Shown one piece after another: positions 26,775-37,090 of a stretch of DNA of 64,000 nt (position 1 is its first letter; each line of letters opens with the position of its first letter). The notes beneath the pieces were generated by a model. The model saw only the letters and a program-made list of their open reading frames with translations. It ran no database searches and was not told where the DNA came from. The translations under genes were made by a program, and so were the position numbers. The stretch is from Pseudomonadota bacterium. GTDB lineage: Bacteria; Pseudomonadota; Gammaproteobacteria; Xanthomonadales; Xanthomonadaceae. The stretch lies in assembly GCA_018241125.1 (NCBI GenBank), contig JAFEEL010000033.1, positions 1 through 64,000 of the forward strand. Direction: 5' to 3'.

Positions 26775-27737
26775 ATGAACGACCGCGACCTGCTGCTGCG
26801 CCTTGCGCACGGCCCGTGCAGCGGCAGCGAGCTGGCGCGCGTAGCGGGGCTGACGCGGGCGGCGGTGTGGAAGCGCATTGCGGCCTTGCGCGGCAAGGGC
26901 GTGGACATCCACGCCGAGGCCGGGCGCGGCTACGCGTTGGCCGCGCCGCTGGATCTGCTGGACCGGGCGCAGATCGTGGCCGCGCTGCCGGGCGACGTGC
27001 GCGCCGATCTGGATGCGTGCGAGGTCGCCTGGGAAATCGACTCGACCAATGCCCAACTGCTGCGTCGGCCGGCGGGCGCCGGCGTACAGGCGTTGTTTGC
27101 CGAGGCGCAGAGCGCCGGGCGTGGCCGCCGCGGCAGGACGTGGGCATCGCCGCTGGCTGCGCAACTTTGCCTGTCCGTGCAGCGGCGCTTCGATGGCGGC
27201 GTGGCGGCGCTGTCGGGCCTGAGCATCGCGGTGGGGGTGGCGGCCGCCGAGGCGCTGCGCGCGCAGGGATTTGCGCAGGTCGGGCTGAAATGGCCAAACG
27301 ACCTGCAAGCGCATGGGCGCAAGCTCGGCGGTATCCTGATCGAGTTCGGCGGTGAGGACGGCGGTCTGGTGCGCGCGGTGATCGGGATCGGCATCAACCT
27401 GCGCATGCCGGAGGTTGCCGCTGCCGGCATCGAGCAGCCGTGGATCGATCTGGCGGCGCTGGGCAAGCCCATCCCGCCGCGCAACCGCCTCGCCGCCGAA
27501 TTGTTGGCCGCACAGTTGCGTGCCCTGCGGCAGTTCGCCGCCGAGGGCATGCCGGCGTTCGTCGAGCGCTGGCAGGCGCTGGACGTGCTGCGCGGCCAGG
27601 ACATCGAGGTGATCGCCGGCGATCATCGCGACGCCGGCGTCGCGCTGGGCATCGATGCGCGCGGCGCCCTGCGCGTGCGCCATCGCGACGGCGAGCGTGT
27701 CCATCACAGCGGCGAAATCAGCGTGCGCGCCCGATGA
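26775..27737 (+). CDS. birA: Biotin operon repressor / biotin-[acetyl-CoA-carboxylase] ligase BirA
   Basis: A 320-residue BirA. The N-terminal winged helix (about 1-60) has SGSELARVAGLTRAAVWKRI, so it is the repressor-type, two-function form. The catalytic domain has IDSTNAQLL, the adenylate loop GRGRRGRTWASP (about 117-128), KWPNDLQAHGRKLGG and the C-terminal SH3-like part. It attaches biotin to the carboxyl carrier protein. The stop overlaps the coaX start (ATGA), a common pairing of the two genes. Confidence 0.94.
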   Translation: MNDRDLLLRLAHGPCSGSELARVAGLTRAAVWKRIAALRGKGVDIHAEAGRGYALAAPLDLLDRAQIVAALPGDVRADLDACEVAWEIDSTNAQLLRRPAGAGVQALFAEAQSAGRGRRGRTWASPLAAQLCLSVQRRFDGGVAALSGLSIAVGVAAAEALRAQGFAQVGLKWPNDLQAHGRKLGGILIEFGGEDGGLVRAVIGIGINLRMPEVAAAGIEQPWIDLAALGKPIPPRNRLAAELLAAQLRALRQFAAEGMPAFVERWQALDVLRGQDIEVIAGDHRDAGVALGIDARGALRVRHRDGERVHHSGEISVRAR

Positions 27738-28483
27738 GTGCGCGGCCACGGACATGGTTGGTCGACCTGGGCAACTCGCGGTTGAAGTGCGCACGCGCCG
27801 ATCGGTTGGCGGCCGATGGCGCGCGGGCGTTCGCGCACGCCGGCGTGCCCGGCGACGCGGCGCTGGTCGAGGCGTTCGCGGCGCCGGGTGAGGGCGACAC
27901 GGTTTGGGTGGCATCGGTCGCCAGCCCGGCGGCGACATCGACAGTCGTGACTGCGCTGGGCACCCGCGGCGTGCGCATCGAGCGCGCTTTGACGCGGGCC
28001 CAATGCGCCGGTGTGCGCATTGCCTACGCGCAGCCGGCACACCTGGGCGTGGATCGCTTCCTTGCCCTGCTCGCCGCGCACGCCCGCGCGGCGCACCCTT
28101 GGTTGATCGCCAGCGTCGGCACCGCCCTGACCATCGACTTGCTCGGCGCTGACGGCACCCATCACGGCGGCCTGATCGCGCCCGCGCCGACGCTGATGCG
28201 CGAAAGTCTGGTGCAGCGCGCGCCGCATCTGCCCGCCGCGGGTGGCGTGGTGGTGGATTTTGCCGCCGACACCGCCGATGCGCTGGCCAGCGGCGTGACG
28301 CTTGCGGCGCGTGCGTTGATCGCCCGCAGCATGCAGGCGGCACGACGGCGGCTCGGAGTTGCGCCGTGCTTGCTCATCGCCGGCGGCGGCGCCGACGCAT
28401 TGCTCGATGGCTGGCGCGTGCGCGCGCAACGCGCGCCGGATCTGGTGCTGGAAGGGCTGCGGATTTACGCGCGGCACGGCTAA
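27734..28483 (+). CDS. coaX: Type III pantothenate kinase CoaX
   Basis: A 249-residue enzyme that phosphorylates pantothenate in the first step of coenzyme A synthesis. The ASKHA-fold marks are the phosphate loop LVDLGNSRLK near the N-terminus, the conserved GVDRFLALLAA, the second loop SVGTALTIDLLG and the C-terminal IAGGGADALL. It needs a monovalent cation in known members. Translation is coupled to birA through a 4-bp overlap. It converges with uvrD 36 bp downstream. Confidence 0.93.
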   Translation: MSARPRTWLVDLGNSRLKCARADRLAADGARAFAHAGVPGDAALVEAFAAPGEGDTVWVASVASPAATSTVVTALGTRGVRIERALTRAQCAGVRIAYAQPAHLGVDRFLALLAAHARAAHPWLIASVGTALTIDLLGADGTHHGGLIAPAPTLMRESLVQRAPHLPAAGGVVVDFAADTADALASGVTLAARALIARSMQAARRRLGVAPCLLIAGGGADALLDGWRVRAQRAPDLVLEGLRIYARHG

Positions 28484-28519
28484 GCGATTGACGGCGTTGA
28501 TCCGCGCGTCGGCAAACGC

Positions 28520-30712
28520 TCACACCGCCTGCAAGTTCGCGTACGCCGCCACCAGCCACTTGCTGCCGGAGTTTTCGAAGTTCACCTGCACGCGGGCATG
28601 CGCGCCGGCGCCTTCGGTATCCATCACCACGCCGATGCCGAAGCTGGCGTGGCGCACGCGCTGGCCGAGGCGGATGCCCGGAACTCCGGTTGCGGGCTGG
28701 ATACCCTGGGCCGCGCCGTTGCGTTCGCCGCCCCAGGCCGGGCGGCTGACCTGGATCTTCGGCCGCACTTCGCGCAGCAGCGCGGCGGGAATTTCGCGCA
28801 GGAAACGCGAGGGTTGGCCATAGTGATCCTGCCCGTGGAGGCGCCGCGCCTCGGCGTAGCTGGCCACCAGCTTGCGCTGCGCGCGGGTGATGCCCACATA
28901 CGCCAGTCGGCGTTCCTCGGCCAGCCGCCCGGCGTCTTCGAGCGAGCGACTGGAAGGAAACAGGCCTTCTTCCAGGCCGACCAGAAACACCAGCGGAAAC
29001 TCCAGTCCCTTGGCGCTGTGCAGGGTCATCATCTGCACCGCGTCTTCGCCGGCCTGCGCCTGGCCTTCGCCGGCTTCCAGTGCGGCGTAGGCTAGGAAGG
29101 CGACCAGCTCGGACAGGTTTTGATCTTCATCGGCGCTGCGGTCGCGAACGACGAAGCGCGAAGCCACCGACACCAGTTCGTCGAGGTTTTCCACCCGGCT
29201 GTCCACCTGGCCGGCCGATTCGCTGGCGTGATGCTGGCGCAGGCCGCTGCGCAACAAGGTTCCATCGATCTGCTCGTGCAACTCACGATCACGCAGGTCG
29301 CGTGCCAGCGCATCGATCAGGTCGAGAAAGCCGCGCAGCGCGTTGCGTGAGCGGGCGGCCAGCGCGGTCGCCGCGCAAGCCAGTGCCGCCGCTTGCCACA
29401 ACGACACCGAGCGCTCGCGCGCCAGTTGCCGCAGTTCGTCGAGCGTGCGCCCGCCGATGCCGCGCGCGGGGGTGTTGACGGCCCGCTCGAATGCCGCATC
29501 GTCGTCGCGGTTGGCGACCAGCCGCAGGTAAGCCAGCGCGTCCTTGATCTCGGCGCGCTCGAAAAAGCGCATGCCGCCATACACACGGTACGCGATGGCT
29601 TCCAGCGCGAGTTGTTCTTCGAACGCGCGCGACTGCGCGTTGCTGCGATACAAGATCGCCGCATCCGACCAGCGCCCGCCATCGCGCTGCCATTGCTGGA
29701 TGCGCCCCGTCACGAAGCGCGCTTCGTCGATCTCGTTCCATGCCGCGTACACGTCCACCGCTTCGCCGTCGCCGGCATCGGTCCACAACTGCTTGCCCAG
29801 GCGGTCGTCGTTGTGGCCGATCACCGCATTGGCGGCGCCCAGAATGGTGGCGGTGGAGCGATAGTTCTGTTCCAGCTTGATCGTGCCCACGGCGGGAAAA
29901 TCGCGCACGAAGCGCTGCACGTTCTCCACCTTCGCCCCGCGCCAGCCGTAGATGGCCTGATCGTCGTCGCCGACCACGAACACCTGCCCCGTATCGCCGG
30001 CCAACAGGCGCACGAAGGCATACTGGATGGCATTGGTGTCCTGGAACTCGTCGATCAACAGGTGCGCGAAGCGTTGCCGGTAATGGGCCAGCAAGGACGG
30101 GTGCTGCAACCACAACTCGTGCGCGCGCAGCAGGATTTCGGCGAAATCCACCAGCCCGGACAGATCGCAACGCGCCTGATAGGCCGCATACACGTCCAGA
30201 AACGTTTGCGCGTACAAATCGCCATGTGCCGGCTGGATGTTCGCCGGCCTGCGGCCTTCGTCCTTCTGCGCATTGATCCACCACGCGATCTGTCGCGGCG
30301 TGAAGCGCTTGTCGTCGATGTGCAGTTCGCCGGCGATGCGTTTGACCATGCGCAACTGGTCGTCGGCATCGAGCACCTGAAATGCTTCCGGCAGGCGGGC
30401 TTCCTGCCAGTGCAGGCGCAACAGCCGGTGGGCCAGACCGTGGAAGGTGCCGATCCAGCTTCCGCGCAGGCCGCCGGGCATCAACGCGCCGGCGCGAGCG
30501 CGCATTTCGCCGGCCGCCTTGTTGGTGAAGGTCACCGCGAGGATGCCATGCGGTGGCACGCCGAACACTTCGTGCAGCCACGCGATGCGATGAATCAATA
30601 CGCGGGTCTTGCCCGAGCCGGCACCGGCGAGGATCAGGTGGTGGCCGGGCGGGGCACTGACGGCCTGCCGCTGCGCCGGATTGAGGCCGTCGAGCAAATG
30701 CGAAACATCCAT
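28520..30712 (-). CDS. uvrD: DNA helicase II UvrD
   Basis: A 730-residue superfamily 1A helicase used in nucleotide excision and mismatch repair. Walker A is AGAGSGKT (about residues 29-36), then FTNKAAGEMRAR (motif Ia), DEFQDTNAIQY (motif II), GDDDQAIYGWRGA (motif III), QNYRSTATIL (motif IV), TLHSAKGLEFP (motif V) and VGITRAQRKL (motif VI). The C-terminal Tudor-like segment ending VNFENSGSKWLVAAYANLQ is specific to UvrD rather than Rep. The ATG at 30712 is preferred over a GTG 6 bp upstream. Confidence 0.96.
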   Translation of the reverse strand: MDVSHLLDGLNPAQRQAVSAPPGHHLILAGAGSGKTRVLIHRIAWLHEVFGVPPHGILAVTFTNKAAGEMRARAGALMPGGLRGSWIGTFHGLAHRLLRLHWQEARLPEAFQVLDADDQLRMVKRIAGELHIDDKRFTPRQIAWWINAQKDEGRRPANIQPAHGDLYAQTFLDVYAAYQARCDLSGLVDFAEILLRAHELWLQHPSLLAHYRQRFAHLLIDEFQDTNAIQYAFVRLLAGDTGQVFVVGDDDQAIYGWRGAKVENVQRFVRDFPAVGTIKLEQNYRSTATILGAANAVIGHNDDRLGKQLWTDAGDGEAVDVYAAWNEIDEARFVTGRIQQWQRDGGRWSDAAILYRSNAQSRAFEEQLALEAIAYRVYGGMRFFERAEIKDALAYLRLVANRDDDAAFERAVNTPARGIGGRTLDELRQLARERSVSLWQAAALACAATALAARSRNALRGFLDLIDALARDLRDRELHEQIDGTLLRSGLRQHHASESAGQVDSRVENLDELVSVASRFVVRDRSADEDQNLSELVAFLAYAALEAGEGQAQAGEDAVQMMTLHSAKGLEFPLVFLVGLEEGLFPSSRSLEDAGRLAEERRLAYVGITRAQRKLVASYAEARRLHGQDHYGQPSRFLREIPAALLREVRPKIQVSRPAWGGERNGAAQGIQPATGVPGIRLGQRVRHASFGIGVVMDTEGAGAHARVQVNFENSGSKWLVAAYANLQAV

Positions 30713-30823
30713 GCACACAGTTTACGCGAGCTGCCGCGGCGACCGGTGCACCGCGCCGCCAACAGCGCGGCCGGTGAAGTGTGGTAAATATCCACCGTTT
30801 GCCGTCCTCGATATTCCGCTTGC

Positions 30824-33253
30824 ATGCAATCGGGCAATCCCATCGTTACCGACGACGCGCTTGCCGCGGCGACCCGCCGCCTCGAGTGGCTGCGCGCGCT
30901 GGCGCAAGCCGATTCGCCACGGCAGGTGGCGGCCGAGATCGTGCGCATCGCGCAGGAAGACCCGGCGTGCAAGTCGGCCGTGGTGCTGTGGGAGATTGAA
31001 GCGGCCAGCGCGCCCGAAAGCGAGCCGCCGGGCCTGCCGGCGGACTGCGAACTGGCACTGGTGCGCACCGCGGCGGGCAAGACCGGCCCGGTGTTCCACA
31101 CGCGCGGCGAGCACGTGGCGCTGCGCCTGGCCGACACGTATCCGGTGGTGCTGTTGGTCGCGGTCGACGGCGTAACGCAACGCCATCGCTTCATCGAACA
31201 GGCCGCCGGCTGGCTCGATCTGGCCGGGCGGCGCATGGCGCGCGCGCTGGAGACGGCCGAGCTGAAGGTGGCGCTCAAGCGCACCGGTCGCGCCGAGCGC
31301 CTGCAGCATGCATTGTTCGCGATCTCCGATCTGGCCGGATCCGAGCGCGACATGCCGGACATGTTGCGCGGCATCCAGGCGATCGTCGGCACTCTGATGT
31401 ACGCGGAGAACTTCTTCATCGTCGCCTACGATGCGCAGCGCGACAGCATGCGTTTTCTGTATTTTGCCGACACCGAGGACACGCAGACGCCCTCGCGCGA
31501 CCCGCTGCACGAAATCCCGATGGCCTCGCGGGTCGGCTCGCTGACCTGGTACGTGCTGCACGACGGCCGTTCGCTGATGGGCAACACCGAACAGCTGCAG
31601 GCGCAGGTGTCCGGCCCGCTGGTCATCATCGGCCCGGACAGTTGCGATTGGCTGGGCGTGCCGATGCGCCGCGAAGGCCGCGTACACGGCGCCATCGTGG
31701 TGCAAAGCTATCAGGAGGGCATCGGTTACTCCCCCGAAGATCGCGCCTTGCTGGAGTTCGTCGCCGAGCACATCCTCACCGCGCTCGAGCGCAAGCAGGG
31801 CAAGGCCGAGCTGGAGGAGCGCGTGCGCTCGCGCACCGCCGAGCTGGCGCAGGCCAACGGCGAGTTGCGGGAGAAAATCGTGGAGCGCCAGCGCGGCGAA
31901 CGCCTGCAAAGGGCGTTGTTCCAGATCGCGCAACTGGCCACCGCCGACATCAGTCAGGAGGCGTTCTACCAGCGCGTGCACGCCGAGGTCGGCGGCCTGC
32001 TCGATGCGCACAACTTCTACGTCGCGCTGCTGTCGGAAGATGGCGCGCACCTGGAGTTTCCGTATTTCTTCGAGGACGGCGTGCGCCCGCAGCCGTCGCG
32101 CCCACTGGGGCTGGGCTTGAGCGAGTACGTCATCAACCACCGCCGACCGCTGCGCGCCGACGCCGCGCAGATACGCGAACTGGTGGCCAGCGGCGAGTTT
32201 GCCCTGCACGACCCCGGCAAACCCTCGGTGTGCTGGCTGGGCGTGCCCTTGCTGGCCGAGGCCGGCGTGGCCGGCGCGATCGTCGTCCAGAGCTACGACG
32301 AGGCGGTGTTGTTCGGGCCTGCCGACGAGGACCTGCTGTGCTTCGTCGCCACTCAGGTGGCCAACAGCCTGCGCCGGCGCCGTGCCGCCGAGGCCCTGCG
32401 CCAGGCCAACGCCCAACTCGAACGCCGCGTGGCCGAACGCACCCGCGATCTGACCAACACCCTGAACCAGTTGCGCGAGGCGCAAGACGAACTGGTGCGG
32501 CAGGAGAAGATGGCCTCGCTCGGCGGTCTGGTCGCCGGCATCGCCCACGAGATCAACACGCCGCTGGGGATTTGCGTCACCGCCGCTTCGCACATCCGCA
32601 GCGAGATCGGCCACTGGCGCCAGGACCTGGCCGAAGGCCGCATGGACGAGGGCATCGTCGAGGGCATGCTCGACGAGCTGGACACCACCATGCACGTGCT
32701 CGACGCCAACGCCCGTCGCGGCGCCGAGCTGGTGCGCTCGTTCAAGCAGATCGCGGTCGACCAATCCTCCGGCCAGCGGCGCCGCTTCGATCTGTCCGAA
32801 TATCTCGATGAAATCCTGCTTTCCCTCAAGCCCAAGCTCAAGCGTGCCCCTTGCGAGGTCAAAGTCGAATGCGCGCACGGGATCGAGATGGACAGTTTCC
32901 CGGGCGTGCTCTCGCAGGTGCTGACCAACCTGGTGATGAACGCCTTGATGCACGCCTTCGAAGGCCGCGAACACGGCGTGATCGCGATCAAGGCGACCCA
33001 GGAGGGCGAGCAAGTGGCGTTGACGGTGTCCGACGACGGGGTGGGCATGAGCGAGGCGGTGCTCAAGCGCTACTTCGATCCGTTCTTCACCACCAAACGC
33101 GGCAGTGGCGGCACCGGGTTGGGTGCCAACATCGTGTTCAATCAGGTGACCAATGTGCTCGGCGGCTCCATCCGCGCCAGCAGCGCACCGGGGGAAGGCA
33201 CGGTCATCGCCATGCGCATCCCGCGGGTGCTGGAGAGCAAGAGCGCCCAATAG
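30824..33253 (+). CDS. Soluble hybrid sensor histidine kinase with two GAF domains
   Basis: An 809-residue kinase with no membrane helix. After an N-terminal region come two GAF-type domains (about 165-325 and 365-525) that share closely similar cores: SCDWLGVPMRREG...GAIVVQSYQE and SVCWLGVPLLAEA...GAIVVQSYDE. Each is followed by a coiled coil (LEERVRSRTAELAQAN; LERRVAERTRDL). The DHp helix has His at about 575 in VAGIAHEINTPLG. The ATPase domain has TNLVMNALMHAFEG, SDDGVGM and GTGLGANIV. The two GAF units look like an internal duplication. No response regulator is adjacent, so it is an orphan; its ligand is unknown. Confidence 0.85.
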   Translation: MQSGNPIVTDDALAAATRRLEWLRALAQADSPRQVAAEIVRIAQEDPACKSAVVLWEIEAASAPESEPPGLPADCELALVRTAAGKTGPVFHTRGEHVALRLADTYPVVLLVAVDGVTQRHRFIEQAAGWLDLAGRRMARALETAELKVALKRTGRAERLQHALFAISDLAGSERDMPDMLRGIQAIVGTLMYAENFFIVAYDAQRDSMRFLYFADTEDTQTPSRDPLHEIPMASRVGSLTWYVLHDGRSLMGNTEQLQAQVSGPLVIIGPDSCDWLGVPMRREGRVHGAIVVQSYQEGIGYSPEDRALLEFVAEHILTALERKQGKAELEERVRSRTAELAQANGELREKIVERQRGERLQRALFQIAQLATADISQEAFYQRVHAEVGGLLDAHNFYVALLSEDGAHLEFPYFFEDGVRPQPSRPLGLGLSEYVINHRRPLRADAAQIRELVASGEFALHDPGKPSVCWLGVPLLAEAGVAGAIVVQSYDEAVLFGPADEDLLCFVATQVANSLRRRRAAEALRQANAQLERRVAERTRDLTNTLNQLREAQDELVRQEKMASLGGLVAGIAHEINTPLGICVTAASHIRSEIGHWRQDLAEGRMDEGIVEGMLDELDTTMHVLDANARRGAELVRSFKQIAVDQSSGQRRRFDLSEYLDEILLSLKPKLKRAPCEVKVECAHGIEMDSFPGVLSQVLTNLVMNALMHAFEGREHGVIAIKATQEGEQVALTVSDDGVGMSEAVLKRYFDPFFTTKRGSGGTGLGANIVFNQVTNVLGGSIRASSAPGEGTVIAMRIPRVLESKSAQ

Positions 33254-33280
33254 CCGGGCTCCGGCGCCGGGGCGATGCGC

Positions 33281-36200
33281 TCAGGCCGGGGCGGTGATGG
33301 TCTTGCGCAGCGCCGCCAGGGTGGCCGCGAACGGCAACGGGTGGCCGAGCAGGAAGCCTTGCACCTCGTCGCAGCCGCGCTCGCGCAGCCATTGCAGCTG
33401 CGCCGTCGTTTCCACGCCTTCGGCGACGGTACGCAGGCCCAGCGCATGCGCCAGTCCGATGATCGACGTGCAGATCGCCGCGTCGTCCGGATCGACCGCG
33501 AGGTCGCGCACGAAGCTGCGGTCGATCTTCAGTCGGTCGATCGGCAGGCGCTTGAGGTAGGACAGGCTGGAGTAGCCGGTACCGAAATCGTCCACCGCCA
33601 GCGCCACGCCCAGCCCGTCGAGCCGACGCATCACTTCGATCGCCGACTCGGTGTTGCCCATGATCACGCTCTCGGTCAGTTCCAGTTCGAGCGCCCCGTG
33701 CGGTACGGCATGTTCGCGCAGCGCCGCTTCCACGTCGGCCTGCAGGTCTTGCTGGAAATGCAGTGAGGACACGTTGACCGCGATCCGCAAGCCGGCCAGA
33801 CCGGCGGCGGCCAGCAACCGATGGTGACGCGCGGCCTCGCGCAGCACCCAGCGGCCCAGCGGCACGATCAGGCCGGAGTCTTCGCAGGCGCCGATGAAGT
33901 GCGACGGTTGCAGCAGACCGCGGGTCGGATGCCGCCAACGTGCCAGCGCTTCCATCCCGAGCGGCCGCCCATCCATCGCGAATACCGGCTGGAATGCCAG
34001 TTCGAACTCGCCGCGCTCGAGCGCAAGGCGCAACTCGTTGACCAGGCGCAGGCGCGCGCCGACCTGATCGTCGAACGACGGCTCGTAGGCGACCACGCGG
34101 TTGCGCCCGGACTGCTTGGCCTTGTACATCGCCAGATCGGCGCGCATCAGCAGCGCTTCGGCGTCGCGACCGGCATCCGGCGAGCGGCACCAGCCGATGC
34201 TGGCGCCCAGATAATGGGCGGTGCCGGAGATCTCCAGCGGCTGCGCCAGCGCCGCGCTGAGGGTATCGATCGCCTGTTGCACGGCCGCCTCGTCGGTGTG
34301 CTCGGACAGCACGACGACGAACTCGTCGCCACCGAAGCGCGCCACCGTGTCCGGCTCGGCCACCGCCTGCCGCAGGCGCCGCGCGAGCGTGCGCAGCGCC
34401 GCGTCGCCGGCGCTGTGCCCGAGGCTGTCGTTGATCAGCTTGAAATCGTCCACGTCCACGAACAGCACCACCACCGAGCGGCCTTGACGCTCGCCGTTGA
34501 GCAGGGCTTGCTGCAAGCGATCGACCAGCAACTGCCGGTTCGGCAAGCCGGTCAGCTCGTCGTGGGTGGCGCTGAACGCGAGCTGCTCTTGCGCGCGCTG
34601 GCGTTCGGTCACGTCGGCCTGCACGCCGACGAAGTGGGTCAAGGCGCCGGCCCCGTCGCGCACCGGCGCCAGATGGAACTCGTTCCAGTAGGGCTGCCCG
34701 TCCTGACGGCGACCGCGCAGCAGAACCCGCGCCTCGCGCTGTTCGTCGATGGCCCGCAACAGCTCCACCGCCTCGTGGCGCGTGGTTTCGCCGATGGCAT
34801 CGAGCAGGTGCAGCGGTGCGCCGGCTCCATCGCCGAGGCCAAAGCCGGTCATGGACTCGAATGCGGGGTTGGCGTACACCACCGGCAACTCGGGCTGGCG
34901 CGCGTCGGCGATCACCACGCCGTCGTCGGTCGCCTCCACCGCGCGCCGTAACAGGCGCAGGTCTTCTTCGTCGCGGCTGCGCTGGGTGATGTCGAGCATG
35001 CCGCCGATCGCGCGCAGCACGCGGTCGCGGTCGTCGCGCAGCAACAGGCAACGATCGAGCACCAGCGCGTAGCTGCCGTCCTTGCGGCGGAAGCGGTAGC
35101 GCTCTTCCCACAAATTGGTGCCGGCGTCGAGGCTGCGCAGGGTGCTGGCGTTGACCCGATCGATGTCGTCCGGATGCACCAGTTGCGCCCACGCCTGCTG
35201 GTCGGGGGCGATTTCTCCGGGCGCGTAGCCGAACAGCGTGCAATAGCTCTGGCTGCGCCAGGTCACCCCGGTGCCCGCGTCCCAGTCCCAGATGGCGTCG
35301 GAAGTGGCGCGGGCGATCAACTGGAACCGCTGCTCGCTGGCCTCGCGTTCGGTCACGTCCAGACCCAGCACCAGCCACGCCGGGCGGCCCTCGAAATCGA
35401 TCCGTTGCGCATGCACCTGCACGCGCACCTGGCTGCCGTCGCGGCGCAGGTGCGTCCATACGCTGCCTTGCGGGCGCGCAGCGGAGGTATCGTTGGCGGT
35501 GGCGCGCAGCGCCTCGCGTTCTTCCGGCGGGCGGATGTCGAGCACGCTGCCGGCCAGCAGCTCGTCGCGGGTGTAGCCGTATGCGGCCAGCATCGCATCG
35601 TTGGCGGCCAGAAACCGCAGGCTGTCGCGGTCGTACACCCACATCGGCAGCGGGTTGTGCTCGAACAGATAGCGGTACTGGCGTTCGGCCAGGTTCAGGC
35701 GCTCGCGTGCTTGCGCCAGTTCGGTGATGTCCTGCTGGATGCCATGGATGACGCGCCGGCCCGGTGTGCGATCGGCCCATTCGCCGCGCGCGTAGATGGT
35801 GCGCACGGAGCCATCGTCGGCGCGGATGATGCGGAACTGCATCTCGCCCGGTTCGTTGCCCTGCGCCGTGGCGAGCATCGAGGCTTCCATCGCGGCGCGG
35901 TCGTCGGGGTGGATCAGCCCGGGAATGTGCTGGATGTGCATCGGGCCTTGCTGCGCCGGTACCCCCCAGATCGCGAACACTTCCGGCGACCAATCCACTC
36001 CCCCGCTGTCGATGTTCCACGACCAGTCGCCCAGATGCGCGATCCGTCGCGCCTCCTCGGCGCGCCCCGACTGCACGCGCAGATCGGCCAGCAGGCGCCC
36101 TTGTTCGGCATGGCTGCGCGCAAAGGCGCGGGTCAGGCGCAGCCACCAGCCGGCCAGCAGCAAGGCCGCCCCGAAGCTGACCGCCGCGTACGGCCACCAG

Positions 36201-37006
36201 GCGGCGAACACCGCATCGCTGGTGGTGCCGACGATGACGATCAACGGCGTGTGCGGCATCTGCTGGAATACCATTTCCCGCAACACGCCATCGATCTTGC
36301 CGGTGCTGCCGAAATGCCCCCATTGCGGGTATTGGTAGACGGTACGCAACGGGTGCCCGTGGCCCATCCGCGTGCCGACGTGGGTCTGGTTGTCGTTCGA
36401 GCGCGCCAGCAACACGCCGTCGGTGTGCACGATGCTCACGATCGCGTCGGCGCCCAGCGGGTAGTCGACCAGCGGTTCGGCGAACCAGTCGGCGTCCACC
36501 AACGCACCCACGCGCCGTTGTGGGTCGCCATCCCACGCCACCGGCACCATCCAGCGCTGGTGCAAGCCGGCGCGCACCGGCGCGCCGATCGCCAACCCGG
36601 CCGGTCGGGCATCCGCGAAGGGAGGCGGCAACCACGGCGCGCTGGCCGGATTGCCGCGCAGGTCGACGCCGGCGGCGCCCGCGCCGCGCGGCAACAGCAC
36701 CACGTCCTGCAACGGTGACCCGTGCGGTACTGCGAGCGAACCGTTGCCGGTCGTGGCCTGTTCCTGTGCGTCTTCGGCGATGTCGCGCATCGCGTGCGCC
36801 AGACCATCCAGGCGTTCGCCCAGTTGCCGTTCCACCGCCTGCCCGACCAGCACGGCGCGTTCGGCCGCCAGCCGGTTGTCGTGCTGCAGGTCATACCACA
36901 GCAGCACCGCGAACAGCACCGGCAACAGCAACGACAAGCCCAGGCCGAGGACCGGCAGTGTGCGCAGGCGCGCCAACCCGCCGACCGGTTGCGTCGGCAC
37001 GGTCAT
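33281..37006 (-). CDS. Membrane PAS/GGDEF/EAL cyclic-di-GMP turnover protein
   Basis: A 1241-residue protein. Membrane helices at about 19-40 and 268-290 flank a periplasmic sensor domain. Then come four PAS domains (about 310-1st, 440-2nd, 565-3rd and 690-4th), a GGDEF domain with intact GGDEF at about 892, and an EAL domain. The EAL part has GMEALARW (about 1017), ELTESVIM and [14 protein letters not shown] (about 1137), so both synthesis and hydrolysis of c-di-GMP look possible. The product-inhibition RxxD site ahead of GGDEF reads AEPD, lacking the Arg. The gene converges with the GAF kinase gene. Confidence 0.92.
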   Translation of the reverse strand: MTVPTQPVGGLARLRTLPVLGLGLSLLLPVLFAVLLWYDLQHDNRLAAERAVLVGQAVERQLGERLDGLAHAMRDIAEDAQEQATTGNGSLAVPHGSPLQDVVLLPRGAGAAGVDLRGNPASAPWLPPPFADARPAGLAIGAPVRAGLHQRWMVPVAWDGDPQRRVGALVDADWFAEPLVDYPLGADAIVSIVHTDGVLLARSNDNQTHVGTRMGHGHPLRTVYQYPQWGHFGSTGKIDGVLREMVFQQMPHTPLIVIVGTTSDAVFAAWWPYAAVSFGAALLLAGWWLRLTRAFARSHAEQGRLLADLRVQSGRAEEARRIAHLGDWSWNIDSGGVDWSPEVFAIWGVPAQQGPMHIQHIPGLIHPDDRAAMEASMLATAQGNEPGEMQFRIIRADDGSVRTIYARGEWADRTPGRRVIHGIQQDITELAQARERLNLAERQYRYLFEHNPLPMWVYDRDSLRFLAANDAMLAAYGYTRDELLAGSVLDIRPPEEREALRATANDTSAARPQGSVWTHLRRDGSQVRVQVHAQRIDFEGRPAWLVLGLDVTEREASEQRFQLIARATSDAIWDWDAGTGVTWRSQSYCTLFGYAPGEIAPDQQAWAQLVHPDDIDRVNASTLRSLDAGTNLWEERYRFRRKDGSYALVLDRCLLLRDDRDRVLRAIGGMLDITQRSRDEEDLRLLRRAVEATDDGVVIADARQPELPVVYANPAFESMTGFGLGDGAGAPLHLLDAIGETTRHEAVELLRAIDEQREARVLLRGRRQDGQPYWNEFHLAPVRDGAGALTHFVGVQADVTERQRAQEQLAFSATHDELTGLPNRQLLVDRLQQALLNGERQGRSVVVLFVDVDDFKLINDSLGHSAGDAALRTLARRLRQAVAEPDTVARFGGDEFVVVLSEHTDEAAVQQAIDTLSAALAQPLEISGTAHYLGASIGWCRSPDAGRDAEALLMRADLAMYKAKQSGRNRVVAYEPSFDDQVGARLRLVNELRLALERGEFELAFQPVFAMDGRPLGMEALARWRHPTRGLLQPSHFIGACEDSGLIVPLGRWVLREAARHHRLLAAAGLAGLRIAVNVSSLHFQQDLQADVEAALREHAVPHGALELELTESVIMGNTESAIEVMRRLDGLGVALAVDDFGTGYSSLSYLKRLPIDRLKIDRSFVRDLAVDPDDAAICTSIIGLAHALGLRTVAEGVETTAQLQWLRERGCDEVQGFLLGHPLPFAATLAALRKTITAPA

Positions 37007-37090
37007 GGCGTCGCACCCTTGCGCTTGCGTGGCGCCATTGCGGATGTCCCCTGCACATGCAAACGCGCGCGCACCGCGCTCGCGGACACT

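Noticed and set aside
29393-30787. A 464-codon open frame opposite uvrD
   Set aside because: All helicase motifs are on the other strand; this frame has no recognisable domain or start signal.
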